11,277 nucleotides of DNA. Origin: Firmicutes bacterium ZCTH02-B6 (GTDB lineage Bacteria; Bacillota; Limnochordia; Limnochordales; ZCTH02-B6). The first letter of the stretch is position 1. Each line of letters begins with the position of its first letter. Location: NCBI GenBank assembly GCA_002159155.1, contig LZRQ01000109.1:1-11277 (forward strand), given 5' to 3'. Shown here in pieces: positions 1 through 6,854 of this stretch. The position numbers were made by a program, and so were the translations under genes. A model generated the notes under the pieces. It saw nothing but the letters and a program-made list of their open reading frames with translations, did not search any database and was not told the DNA's origin.

Positions 1-1056
1 CCGGTATACCCTTTCCCCGCCATCGTTGGGCAGGACGAGCTGCGCCTGGCGCTGGTGCTTGTAGCCATCGACCCGCTGATCGGGGGCGTTTTGGCTATGG
101 GCGACCGGGGCACGGCCAAATCCACAGCCGTGCGCGGGCTCGCTCGCCTGCTGCCGCCGATCCGTGTCGTCGCCGGCTGTCCTTTCCGTTGCGACCCAGA
201 CCGGCCCGAGGAGTGGTGCAGCGTCTGCCGCGAACGCGAAGCCAACGGCGAAGTGTTCGCCACGGACTGGCAGCCCATCCCCGTCGTGGACTTGCCACTC
301 GGGGCGACGGAGGACCGGGTGACCGGCAGCCTTGACATCGAGGCTGCCTTGACCCGTGGGGAAACCGTCTTTGCGCCGGGCATCTTGGCCCGGGCCAACC
401 GCGGGTTTCTTTATATCGACGAGGTCAACCTCCTCGACGACCACCTTGTAGACCTCCTGCTGGATGTGGCGGCCAGCGGGGTAAACGTCGTGGAGCGCGA
501 GGGCGTCAGCCTCCAGCATCCTGCCAGGTTCGTCCTGGTCGGCTCCGGCAACCCCGAAGAGGGCGACCTGCGACCGCAGTTGCTGGACCGCTTCGGTCTC
601 TACGTGCACGTGTCGACCATTACGGACATCCCGCGCCGGGTCGAAATCGTGCGCCTGCGAGATGAGTTTGAGCGGCGCCCCCGGGCGTTTCTAGCCCGCT
701 TTGCCGACGCCGAAGCCAAGCTGCGGGAGCGGATCGCTGCCGCCCGGGAGCGGCTCGACACGGTGGCGGTTCCCGACGGAGTGGTGGAAGCGGCCGCACG
801 CATCGCCGCGGAGCTCGGCTTGGCCGGACACCGGGGCGAATTGTGCCTGCTGCGTGCTGCTCGGGCCTACGCCGCCTTTTCCGGGAAAGACGCGGCTATG
901 GCCGCCGACGTGGCAGCTCTCGCCCCCATTGCCCTCAGTCACCGCCTGCGCCGGGACCCGCTGGACGACCTGGACTCGGGGGAGCGGGTGCGTCAGGCCG
1001 TGGCCACAAGCCTACCCGGGGTGACACCGGCACCCCTGGTGTTTCCCTGCGAATAA
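1..1056 (+). CDS. bchI: Magnesium/cobalt-chelatase AAA+ ATPase subunit I (BchI/ChlI family), 5' end cut by window
   Basis: The reading frame is open from base 1 and begins with the family's N-terminal signature (YPFPAIVGQDEL), so only a few residues lie outside the window. A GTG at 55 falls inside this conserved block and is not the start. Visible motifs are Walker A GDRGTAKST (100-126), Walker B LYIDEVNLLDD (from about 409), the substrate-loop signature VDLPLGATEDR (near 286-318), sensor-1 GSGNPEEG (541-564) and the arginine finger in LLDRFGL (Arg codon 589-591), followed by the helical lid. In this family the subunit hydrolyses ATP in a ring with BchD and drives metal insertion into a tetrapyrrole by BchH or CobN in the cytoplasm. 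Four cysteines (codons 178, 190, 217 and 226) form an insert discussed in findings. It heads an operon with coaX, 12 bp downstream. The family is certain; magnesium versus cobalt is not, because no H or N subunit is in view. Confidence 0.93.
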   Translation, partial: PVYPFPAIVGQDELRLALVLVAIDPLIGGVLAMGDRGTAKSTAVRGLARLLPPIRVVAGCPFRCDPDRPEEWCSVCREREANGEVFATDWQPIPVVDLPLGATEDRVTGSLDIEAALTRGETVFAPGILARANRGFLYIDEVNLLDDHLVDLLLDVAASGVNVVEREGVSLQHPARFVLVGSGNPEEGDLRPQLLDRFGLYVHVSTITDIPRRVEIVRLRDEFERRPRAFLARFADAEAKLRERIAAARERLDTVAVPDGVVEAAARIAAELGLAGHRGELCLLRAARAYAAFSGKDAAMAADVAALAPIALSHRLRRDPLDDLDSGERVRQAVATSLPGVTPAPLVFPCE

Positions 1057-1068
1057 GGATGTGATCGC

Positions 1069-1887
1069 ATGCTGTTGGCCATCGACATCGGCAACACCAA
1101 CATCAGCTTTGGCCTCTACCGTGGCGAGCATCTCTTGCGCACGTGGAGCTTGTCCACCGACTTGCGCCGGACGTCGGACGAGTACGAGATCCAGATTGAC
1201 AACTGGTTTCAGCGGGCCGGCCACTCGCCCCTCGAGGTCACGGCAGTCGTTATCGGCAACGTCGTGCCGCCGCTCCAGGCGTGCTTTGAACGGGTCGTGC
1301 GCCATCTCTTCTCTACCCCCCCATGGTGGGTCAACGGGCGCTCGGGGACCACGGGCCTGAAGATCAAAGTGGACAATCCCCTGGAGGTCGGCGCGGACCG
1401 CATCGCCAACGCCGTCGCAGGCTATCACCGCTACGGCGGGCCGGCCATTGTGGTGGATATGGGCACGGCCACCACGTTTGACGTCATCTCAGCGGACGGT
1501 GAGTACCTGGGCGGTGCCATCGCACCGGGCGTGCAGATCGCCGCGGAAGCCCTCTTTGTCCGGGCCGCCAAGCTGCCCAGGGTCGACCTGGCGCCGCCGC
1601 CGTCGGCCATCGGCCGCAACACCATCCACGCGATGCAGTCGGGTACCGTCTACGGGTACGCCGGGCTCGTTCGAGGCCTCATCGAGCGCATTCAGGCGGA
1701 GTTGGGGGCACCCGCCCGGGTCGTGGCCACCGGCGGGCTTGCGGAGGTCGTGGCGAGGCACAGCAACGTGTTTGACGTCATCGACCGCCACCTGACCCTG
1801 GAGGGCTTGCGGCTGTTGTACCTGATGAACCATCCCGACTACCAGTCACCCCACGCGGAAAGCGCCCACGGGGGGTTAAACGCATGA
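1069..1887 (+). CDS. coaX: Type III pantothenate kinase
   Basis: CoaX phosphorylates pantothenate, the first step of CoA synthesis in the cytoplasm. The 272-residue product has the ASKHA-fold signatures of the type III family. These are the N-terminal phosphate loop AIDIGNTN (Asp6), the VVPPL segment (65-69), NPLEVGADRIAN with Asp110, the second phosphate motif VDMGTATTFD (129-138), and GGAIAPGV (148-155). Length is normal for the family, about 255-275 residues. The ATG start is preceded by AAGGA (1055-1059), which overlaps the bchI stop codon. The last four bases overlap coaBC, so the two CoA genes are probably translationally coupled. The C-terminal roughly 15 residues are unconserved. Type III enzymes are known to be insensitive to CoA feedback, unlike E. 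coli CoaA. Confidence 0.97.
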   Translation: MLLAIDIGNTNISFGLYRGEHLLRTWSLSTDLRRTSDEYEIQIDNWFQRAGHSPLEVTAVVIGNVVPPLQACFERVVRHLFSTPPWWVNGRSGTTGLKIKVDNPLEVGADRIANAVAGYHRYGGPAIVVDMGTATTFDVISADGEYLGGAIAPGVQIAAEALFVRAAKLPRVDLAPPPSAIGRNTIHAMQSGTVYGYAGLVRGLIERIQAELGAPARVVATGGLAEVVARHSNVFDVIDRHLTLEGLRLLYLMNHPDYQSPHAESAHGGLNA

Positions 1888-3086
1888 GCCGCCACCCGTT
1901 GTCCGGCAAGCACATTGTCCTGGGTGTCGCCGGCAGCATTGCCGCCTACAAGGCCGCGGACTTGGCCAGCCGCCTGGTGCAGGCGGGAGCGCAGGTGGAC
2001 ACGGTGATGACCCGGGAGGCGACCGCCTTCGTGGCGCCCTTGACCTTCCAGGCCCTCACCCACCGGCCGGTCATCACGGACTTGTTTGACCCGCGCTCGG
2101 AGCTGGCTATCGACCACGTGGCCGTCGCCAAGCGGGCCGACGCGATCCTCCTGGCTCCAGCCACCGCGCAACTCATCGCGCGCCTTGCGATCGGCATGGC
2201 CGACGACGCGGTAACGGCCACGGTGCTGGCCTCATCGGCACCGGTAGTGATCTGCCCGGCGATGGAAACTAACATGTACCAGCACCCCGCCACCCAGACC
2301 AACCTGGCGAGACTCAAAGAATGGGGCGCCGTGGTGGTGGAGCCGGCCCGTGGGCGGCTTGCGTCCGGTGCCGAAGGAATCGGTCGGCTGGCGGACCCGG
2401 GGACCATCACCGGCACGCTCCGTTGGGTCTTGGGCCGCAACGGGGACTTGGCGGGCCGCCGGATTGTCGTTTCCGCCGGCGGCACCCGGGAAGCCATCGA
2501 TCCCGTCCGCTACATCACCAACCGCTCATCGGGCAAAATGGGCCATGCCCTGGCCGCCGCGGCGCGGGACCGGGGCGCGCAGGTGACGCTCGTGACGACG
2601 GTCACACCGGATCCGGAAACAACGGCTGGCGTCGAAGTGCGGCGAGTCGAGTCCGCGCTGGGCATGCTGGCCGCGGTCGAGGAAGCCGTGCAGGGCGCCG
2701 ACGCGCTGATCATGGCGGCCGCGGTGGCCGACTTCCGCCCGGAGTCAACCGCGACCCACAAGCTCAAGAAAGGCGACGCGGACGAATGGACCTTGCGCCT
2801 GGTGCGCAACCCCGACGTGCTCGCCACGGTTAGCGGCTCTTTCATCAAGGTAGGCTTTGCGGCGGAAACCGCCGATTTGCGCGGCAACGCCCTGGCAAAG
2901 CTCAAGGCAAAAGGCCTGCACATGATCGCGGCGAACGACGTCTCCGAGCCCGGCAGCGGCTTTGACACCGACACCAACCGGGTCACCCTTTTCCACGCCG
3001 ACGGACGCGTCGAGGCGCTCCCGCTATTGCCCAAGGCGGATGTCGCGCACCTCATCTTGGACCGGCTCGCGGCGCTACTTGACTGA
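1884..3086 (+). CDS. coaBC: Bifunctional phosphopantothenoylcysteine decarboxylase / phosphopantothenate-cysteine ligase
   Basis: This 400-residue Dfp protein performs steps two and three of CoA synthesis: CoaB joins cysteine to 4'-phosphopantothenate, and CoaC decarboxylates the product using FMN. The CoaC half (about 1-185) has the flavin loop GSIAAYKA, the catalytic His78 in IDHVAVAKRAD, APATAQLIARLA, the PAMETNMY loop (125-132) and the flap RLASGAEGIGRL. The CoaB half (about 190-400) has VSAGGTREAIDPVRYITNRSSGKMG with Asn213, AAAVADFRP, a lysine cluster KLKK (293-296), RNPDVLA, VGFAAET and ANDVSEPGSGFDTDTN. Aligned by eye with E. coli Dfp, the Asn125 and Cys158 equivalents are Glu128 and Ser161 (see findings). 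The ATG overlaps the coaX stop as ATGA and follows a G-run (1870-1875) eight bases upstream. Its 3' end overlaps the convergent S58 gene by 12 bp. Confidence 0.97.
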   Translation: MSRHPLSGKHIVLGVAGSIAAYKAADLASRLVQAGAQVDTVMTREATAFVAPLTFQALTHRPVITDLFDPRSELAIDHVAVAKRADAILLAPATAQLIARLAIGMADDAVTATVLASSAPVVICPAMETNMYQHPATQTNLARLKEWGAVVVEPARGRLASGAEGIGRLADPGTITGTLRWVLGRNGDLAGRRIVVSAGGTREAIDPVRYITNRSSGKMGHALAAAARDRGAQVTLVTTVTPDPETTAGVEVRRVESALGMLAAVEEAVQGADALIMAAAVADFRPESTATHKLKKGDADEWTLRLVRNPDVLATVSGSFIKVGFAAETADLRGNALAKLKAKGLHMIAANDVSEPGSGFDTDTNRVTLFHADGRVEALPLLPKADVAHLILDRLAALLD

Positions 3087-4070
3087 GGCCGCTGCGGGCA
3101 AGCCACCTGCCGGCGCCGCCTGGCGGGCTGCACGCACCAGGGCCAGCGCGACGGCCTCGGCGGCGGCCGCCCCCACCGCCGCTACCTGCTCCATTTCCCG
3201 CGAGCGGCTGGCTGCCCGCAGTTCCTCCGCCTTCCCCGTCGCCAGGGCAAACACGGTGTCCCCGTCCCACGGCGTGTGCGCCGGGTAGATGGCCCGGGCG
3301 ATGCCGTCGTGGGCCATTTGGGCCACCCGGTTGACGGCCTCCTTGGACAAAGGGAGGTCTGTGGCCACCACCGCCAGCACCGTGTTGCTCCCGGGAAACG
3401 CCGCCCCAAATCCGGCTTGGCCGGCACCCCCGGCCGCATGGGCGAGGAATGTTCCCTGTTCCCGATCGTACGCCCCAGCCACGAGCCGCGCCGTCAACGG
3501 GTCGATCACGTCCCCCAAAGGGTTGCACACCACCAATGCCCCGACCGTCCCGCCGCCCGGCACGCGCAAAGAGCTGGTTCCGATACCGGTCTTCATGGCG
3601 TAGGCCATCCCAGCCCACTTACCGGCCGTCGCGCCAGCGCCCGCGCCCACGTTGCCTTCGGCGACCGGCTCCGTACTAGCAGCGGCGGCAGCGGCGTACC
3701 CTTCCGCCGGACCTGGGCGAACCCGAGGGTCCCCGACGGCCAGGTCAAAGATGACTGCCGCCGGCACGATGGGCACGGGGACAACGCCGGTGTCAAAGCC
3801 GATCCCTCGCTCGGAGAGCCACTCCATGACGCCTGTGGCCGCGGCGAGCCCGAAAGCGCTGCCGCCCGACAGCACGATCCCGTGGACGCGCTCCACAAGG
3901 CGTCCCGGGCCGAGAAGATCCGTTTCCCTCGTCCCAGGCCCTCCTCCCCGCACGTCGACGCCGCCCACCGCGCCTTCGTCATCGCACAGCACTACGGTAC
4001 ACCCCGTCAGGGCCTCGGAGTCGGTCCAGTGCCCTACGCGGATGCCCGCGACATCGGTCAGCGTCCCCAT
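3075..4070 (-). CDS. S58/P1-family N-terminal-nucleophile peptidase/amidase (DmpA/NylC-like)
   Basis: The 331-residue product opens with the family signature LTDVAGIRVGHWTD (4-17) and carries GGVDVRGGGPGTRETDLL (36-53), the glycine-rich VLSGGSAFGLAAATG (66-80), GNVGAGAGATAGKW (139-152), MKTGIGTSS (159-167) and VGALVVCNPLGDV. Members cleave themselves into alpha and beta chains, exposing an N-terminal nucleophile that hydrolyses peptides or amides, such as L-aminopeptidase/D-esterase DmpA or nylon-oligomer hydrolase NylC. Here GSNTVLAVVATDLPL places the likely cut between Asn229 and Thr230. The substrate cannot be read from sequence. I chose the ATG at 4070 because GGAGG (4078-4082) lies seven bases upstream and the family signature begins three residues later. 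The frame extends to an ATG at 4127, but that adds only unconserved residues. No signal peptide is evident, so it is probably cytoplasmic. It is divergent from bchD and convergent with coaBC; no functional link is obvious. Confidence 0.9.
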   Translation of the reverse strand: MGTLTDVAGIRVGHWTDSEALTGCTVVLCDDEGAVGGVDVRGGGPGTRETDLLGPGRLVERVHGIVLSGGSAFGLAAATGVMEWLSERGIGFDTGVVPVPIVPAAVIFDLAVGDPRVRPGPAEGYAAAAAASTEPVAEGNVGAGAGATAGKWAGMAYAMKTGIGTSSLRVPGGGTVGALVVCNPLGDVIDPLTARLVAGAYDREQGTFLAHAAGGAGQAGFGAAFPGSNTVLAVVATDLPLSKEAVNRVAQMAHDGIARAIYPAHTPWDGDTVFALATGKAEELRAASRSREMEQVAAVGAAAAEAVALALVRAARQAAPAGGLPAAASVK

Positions 4071-4075
4071 CGCCC

Positions 4076-4082
4076 CACCTCC
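4076..4082 (-). promoter_or_regulatory. Ribosome binding site of the S58 peptidase gene
   Basis: GGAGGTG on the minus strand, with its GGAGG core seven bases upstream of the ATG at 4070. It fixes the start at 4070 rather than the in-frame ATG at 4127. Confidence 0.8.
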
Positions 4083-4093
4083 GCTCAAGGCAG

Positions 4094-4102
4094 TGCTATA
4101 AT
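4094..4102 (+). promoter_or_regulatory. Extended -10 promoter upstream of bchD
   Basis: The sequence TGCTATAAT is a perfect match to the extended -10 consensus TGNTATAAT. The region 16-18 bases upstream (around 4073-4080) is C-rich and does not resemble TTGACA, which is compatible with an extended -10 that needs no -35. Transcription would begin near 4109, leaving a leader of about 70 bases before the GTG at 4182. The in-frame ATG at 4101 overlaps the -10 itself, so it could not be in an mRNA made from this promoter. Confidence 0.6.
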
Positions 4103-4181
4103 GAACCCGGCAGCGGGCGCCACCCACTCGTTGTCCCGGCCGGACTGCCCCATAAATCTGTCCAAGAAACGGTGGACATCC

Positions 4182-6044
4182 GTGAACGGAGCAATCCCGG
4201 AACCTTTTATCCTCTTGGCCATCGATCCCACTTTGCGCGGCGCGTACGTATGGGGCACCCGGGCAGACCCGGCTTTTTGGCCCATCGGCACCTTGGCTCG
4301 CGGGCTCACAGGCCGTATGCCGTTACGCTTGCCCCCCGCTACGACGCCTGAATTGCTGGCACCTCGGCTCGACGTCATGGCCACCTTAACCTGCCGCCGG
4401 CCGGTGCACCGGCCCGGTCTTGTCCAGCGAGCGGCCGGCGGCGCGATCGTCATCGACGCTGCGGATCTGATCCCCACCCCCGCAGCGGCGGCGTTGGCGT
4501 CGCAGCTGGCGCAAACCGTTTCCCGAAAGCGCCCTATCCTTTTTGCCCGCAGCGACGCGCGGCCGTTGCCCTCAGACCCGTTGGCGGCCTTCTGTGGCTT
4601 GTGGATAGCCGTCGACGCCATGGCATCAAGCGATCTCGCCAAAGCTGCCGTCCTTGCCCAGGAACGCCAGGACGAAGGCGTCCTCGCCGGCATCAGCGTA
4701 GACTGGGACGCCCTGCGGGCGCGCATCTTGGCTGCGCGCCGGCTGGCCGCGACAATTTCTCTGACTGCCTCCTTGGCCGAGCAGATCTGCCGGCGGGTCG
4801 CGGCGGCGGGCGTCCGGGACCACACCCTCGACTTTTTCGCCGCGCGAGCCTGTCTCGCTCGCGCCGCCTGGCACGGCCGCTCCGCCGTTGAGGAGGACGA
4901 CATTGAGGCCGCCCTGCGTTGGGTGGTCTACCCTCGGGTCGGCGCAACGCCGGCCGATGCGACAGATCTGGCGTTGAGCGCCGATCAGGCCCAGTCCCTC
5001 TCCCTGCCCTCACAGCAGGCGGCGGCTCCCCGCGGGCACGGCGGTGACGGCCTGGGCGTTCGCGAGGACCAAACAGAAAATACCGCGCCCGGCGCCGAGG
5101 GTACTAGCGTTCCGGAAAGCAACGATAACCTCACAGCCGTTGGCCAGCCGGGGCCCAACCGTGGACATCCGCCAGCGCAAGGGTCAAGCCCGGCTGGCAC
5201 CGGCGCAGCCGGTGACCCGCCTGTCATCGTAGTGCCTCCGGCCGCCCTGCCCTCCGTCCTGCCGCTCGCGGCGACGGCCAACCCGCTCAGGCCCGGCAGG
5301 CCTACAAGCCCCGGCAGGCACGACGGCCGTCCGGAAGCCCGTGTCACCGCACGCCGGTACGACGGCCCGCCGGCCATCGTGCCGAGCGTCCTGGCTGCCC
5401 TGCCGTGGCAGGCGGTACGCACGGCGCTCCCGGCGTCGACGGTGAGGGTGCTGCCTGAGGACCTGCGGTGGCGGAGACGCCGGCCGCGCCCCCGCACCCT
5501 GTACGTCCTGGCGGTCGACGGCTCGGGCTCCATGGTTCAAGGGCGGATGCAGCTGGCAAAAGGCGCCGCTATTCAGGTGCTGGCCGGTGCGTATCGCGAA
5601 CGACGGTACGTCGCGCTCATCGATTTCCGGCACCGCACAGCGCGGCTCGTGTGCCCGCCCGGCAGGAGCTCCGCCCTCATCCGCCGCCACATCACCGCCT
5701 TGCCGTCGGGGGGCGGCACCCCGTTGCCCGCCGCCCTGGCTTTGGCCGCCCGGCTCGTACAACGCTGGCGATTGCGCCATCCCGACGGCCGGACCGCTCT
5801 CATCCTTTTCACCGACGGTAAAGCCAACGTACCTCTCTCCGGCGCGCACCGGACAGGGGAGACATCCGGGGACCACCGGGCCAGGGCCTGGGCCGAGACG
5901 ATGCAGCTGGCTGACCGCCTGCGGGCGATGGACGTGCGGTGCGTGTTGGTAGATGTGGGCCCGCCGGGGACGGAGGGTCCGCTAAAGCAGCTGGCGCACC
6001 GCCTCGCGGCGACCATCGTTCGGATCGCTGCTGTCCGGCGTTGA
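4182..6044 (+). CDS. bchD: Chelatase subunit D (BchD/ChlD family): degenerate AAA+ plus VWA domain
   Basis: This subunit forms a ring with BchI and couples ATP hydrolysis to the catalytic chelatase subunit. From the GTG at 4182 the product is 620 residues, within the usual BchD range. Residues 7-200 are a degraded AAA+ domain: FILLAIDP aligns with the BchI N-terminus, but the Walker A position reads WGTRADPAFW with no GKS/T, and Walker B is degenerate (GAIVIDAADLI, 87-97). A helical lid follows to about 265. Residues 273-400 are a proline-, glycine- and alanine-rich linker. The VWA domain (about 440-620) has a complete MIDAS: DGSGSM (Asp446-Ser450), Thr513 in GGGTPL and Asp545 in FTDGKAN. The start is uncertain. 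An ATG at 4101 would add 27 residues, but it sits in the -10 element, whereas the GTG has GGTGG (4171-4175) six bases upstream and the usual short N-terminus. Its 3' end overlaps convergent lipB. Confidence 0.9.
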   Translation: MNGAIPEPFILLAIDPTLRGAYVWGTRADPAFWPIGTLARGLTGRMPLRLPPATTPELLAPRLDVMATLTCRRPVHRPGLVQRAAGGAIVIDAADLIPTPAAAALASQLAQTVSRKRPILFARSDARPLPSDPLAAFCGLWIAVDAMASSDLAKAAVLAQERQDEGVLAGISVDWDALRARILAARRLAATISLTASLAEQICRRVAAAGVRDHTLDFFAARACLARAAWHGRSAVEEDDIEAALRWVVYPRVGATPADATDLALSADQAQSLSLPSQQAAAPRGHGGDGLGVREDQTENTAPGAEGTSVPESNDNLTAVGQPGPNRGHPPAQGSSPAGTGAAGDPPVIVVPPAALPSVLPLAATANPLRPGRPTSPGRHDGRPEARVTARRYDGPPAIVPSVLAALPWQAVRTALPASTVRVLPEDLRWRRRRPRPRTLYVLAVDGSGSMVQGRMQLAKGAAIQVLAGAYRERRYVALIDFRHRTARLVCPPGRSSALIRRHITALPSGGGTPLPAALALAARLVQRWRLRHPDGRTALILFTDGKANVPLSGAHRTGETSGDHRARAWAETMQLADRLRAMDVRCVLVDVGPPGTEGPLKQLAHRLAATIVRIAAVRR

Positions 6045-6788
6045 AGCGGGTCCGTTCCAGACCGTCTCGACCTGTCCGGCTCCGAGCCACTGGGAGAGGG
6101 CCTCAATGGGCCGCGTCTCCACGGCCCGCTGGAAAACGTCGGCAAAGTGACGGATGAGCGCGGCGTGCACTTCGGCCACGTCGACGGATCGCCCGAGCAG
6201 CTCTTGCATGGACGTCACCGCTCTGTTGGTGAGGCCACAGGGGACAATGCCGAGGAAGTAGCTGAGATCGGTGTTGACGTTGAGGGCAAAACCGTGGCTG
6301 GTGACGGCACGGGTGAATTTGACCCCTATGGCGGCCACCTTCGCGTTGTCCACCCACACTCCGGTCATGCCAGGAACCCGCTTGCCCTGGATGCCGTAGT
6401 CCGCCAAGGCACGGATGAGTACCTCCTCGAGATCCCGCAGGTAGCGGTGGGGATCCAGACCTCGATCCCGCAGGGACACGATGGGATACCCCACCACCTG
6501 CCCAGGACCGTGGTACGTCACGTCACCACCACGGTCCACATGGTAGACGGTCACACCCTTTGTCTCACGCTGGGCCGCGTCCCACAGGACATGCCGCTCG
6601 TCGCCGCCTCGCCCGACCGTGTAAACGTGGGGATGCTCAACCAGGAGCAACAGGTCAGGCACGTCGCCATGAAGCCGGGCGCGCACCAGAGCAGCTTGAA
6701 GGTCCCACGCCCGGGCGTAGTCCCACAAGCCCAAGGAAACGGCCCAGCACCGGGGCCAGTCGGGGTGTCCAACGACCTCGCGTTCCAT
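5982..6788 (-). CDS. lipB: Lipoyl(octanoyl) transferase
   Basis: LipB moves octanoate from acyl carrier protein to the acceptor lysine of lipoyl domains, the first step of endogenous lipoate assembly in the cytoplasm. The 268-residue product has the family hallmarks VEHPHVYTVGR (50-60), the octanoyl pocket RGGDVTYHGPGQVVGYPI (86-103), the catalytic Lys150 in AKVAAIGVKF, SHGFALNVNTDL (164-175) and the catalytic Cys184 in PCGLTN. The ATG start has GAGGT (6799-6803) ten bases upstream. It lies 66 bp after lipA as the last gene of the bkd-lip operon. The last roughly 40 residues, including NGPASTPDSSDP, look unconserved and extend beyond the usual 210-250 residues. The final 63 bases run antisense to the conserved C-terminus of bchD. 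Confidence 0.96.
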   Translation of the reverse strand: MEREVVGHPDWPRCWAVSLGLWDYARAWDLQAALVRARLHGDVPDLLLLVEHPHVYTVGRGGDERHVLWDAAQRETKGVTVYHVDRGGDVTYHGPGQVVGYPIVSLRDRGLDPHRYLRDLEEVLIRALADYGIQGKRVPGMTGVWVDNAKVAAIGVKFTRAVTSHGFALNVNTDLSYFLGIVPCGLTNRAVTSMQELLGRSVDVAEVHAALIRHFADVFQRAVETRPIEALSQWLGAGQVETVWNGPASTPDSSDPNDGRREAVRQLL

Positions 6789-6854
6789 GACCGTCAGGAC
6801 CTCGCGGTTTGAAACGGCCGCGGCGGCTCGCTGGGGACGGGCACGACTTCCCCG

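Larger units (their letters stand above)
4071..4181. other. Divergent intergenic region between the S58 peptidase and bchD
   Basis: This 111-bp stretch is the only divergent junction in the window and must hold the start signals for both neighbours. It contains the ribosome binding site of the leftward gene and an extended -10 element facing right. I found no convincing -35 for either direction, no clear leftward -10, no inverted-repeat operator and no riboswitch-like structure. Confidence 0.6.

Noticed and set aside
3276..4100. Long rightward open frame joined in phase to the front of bchD
   Set aside because: It lies antisense to the well-supported S58 gene, has no family motifs, and precedes the promoter at 4094. 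It is open by virtue of high GC.
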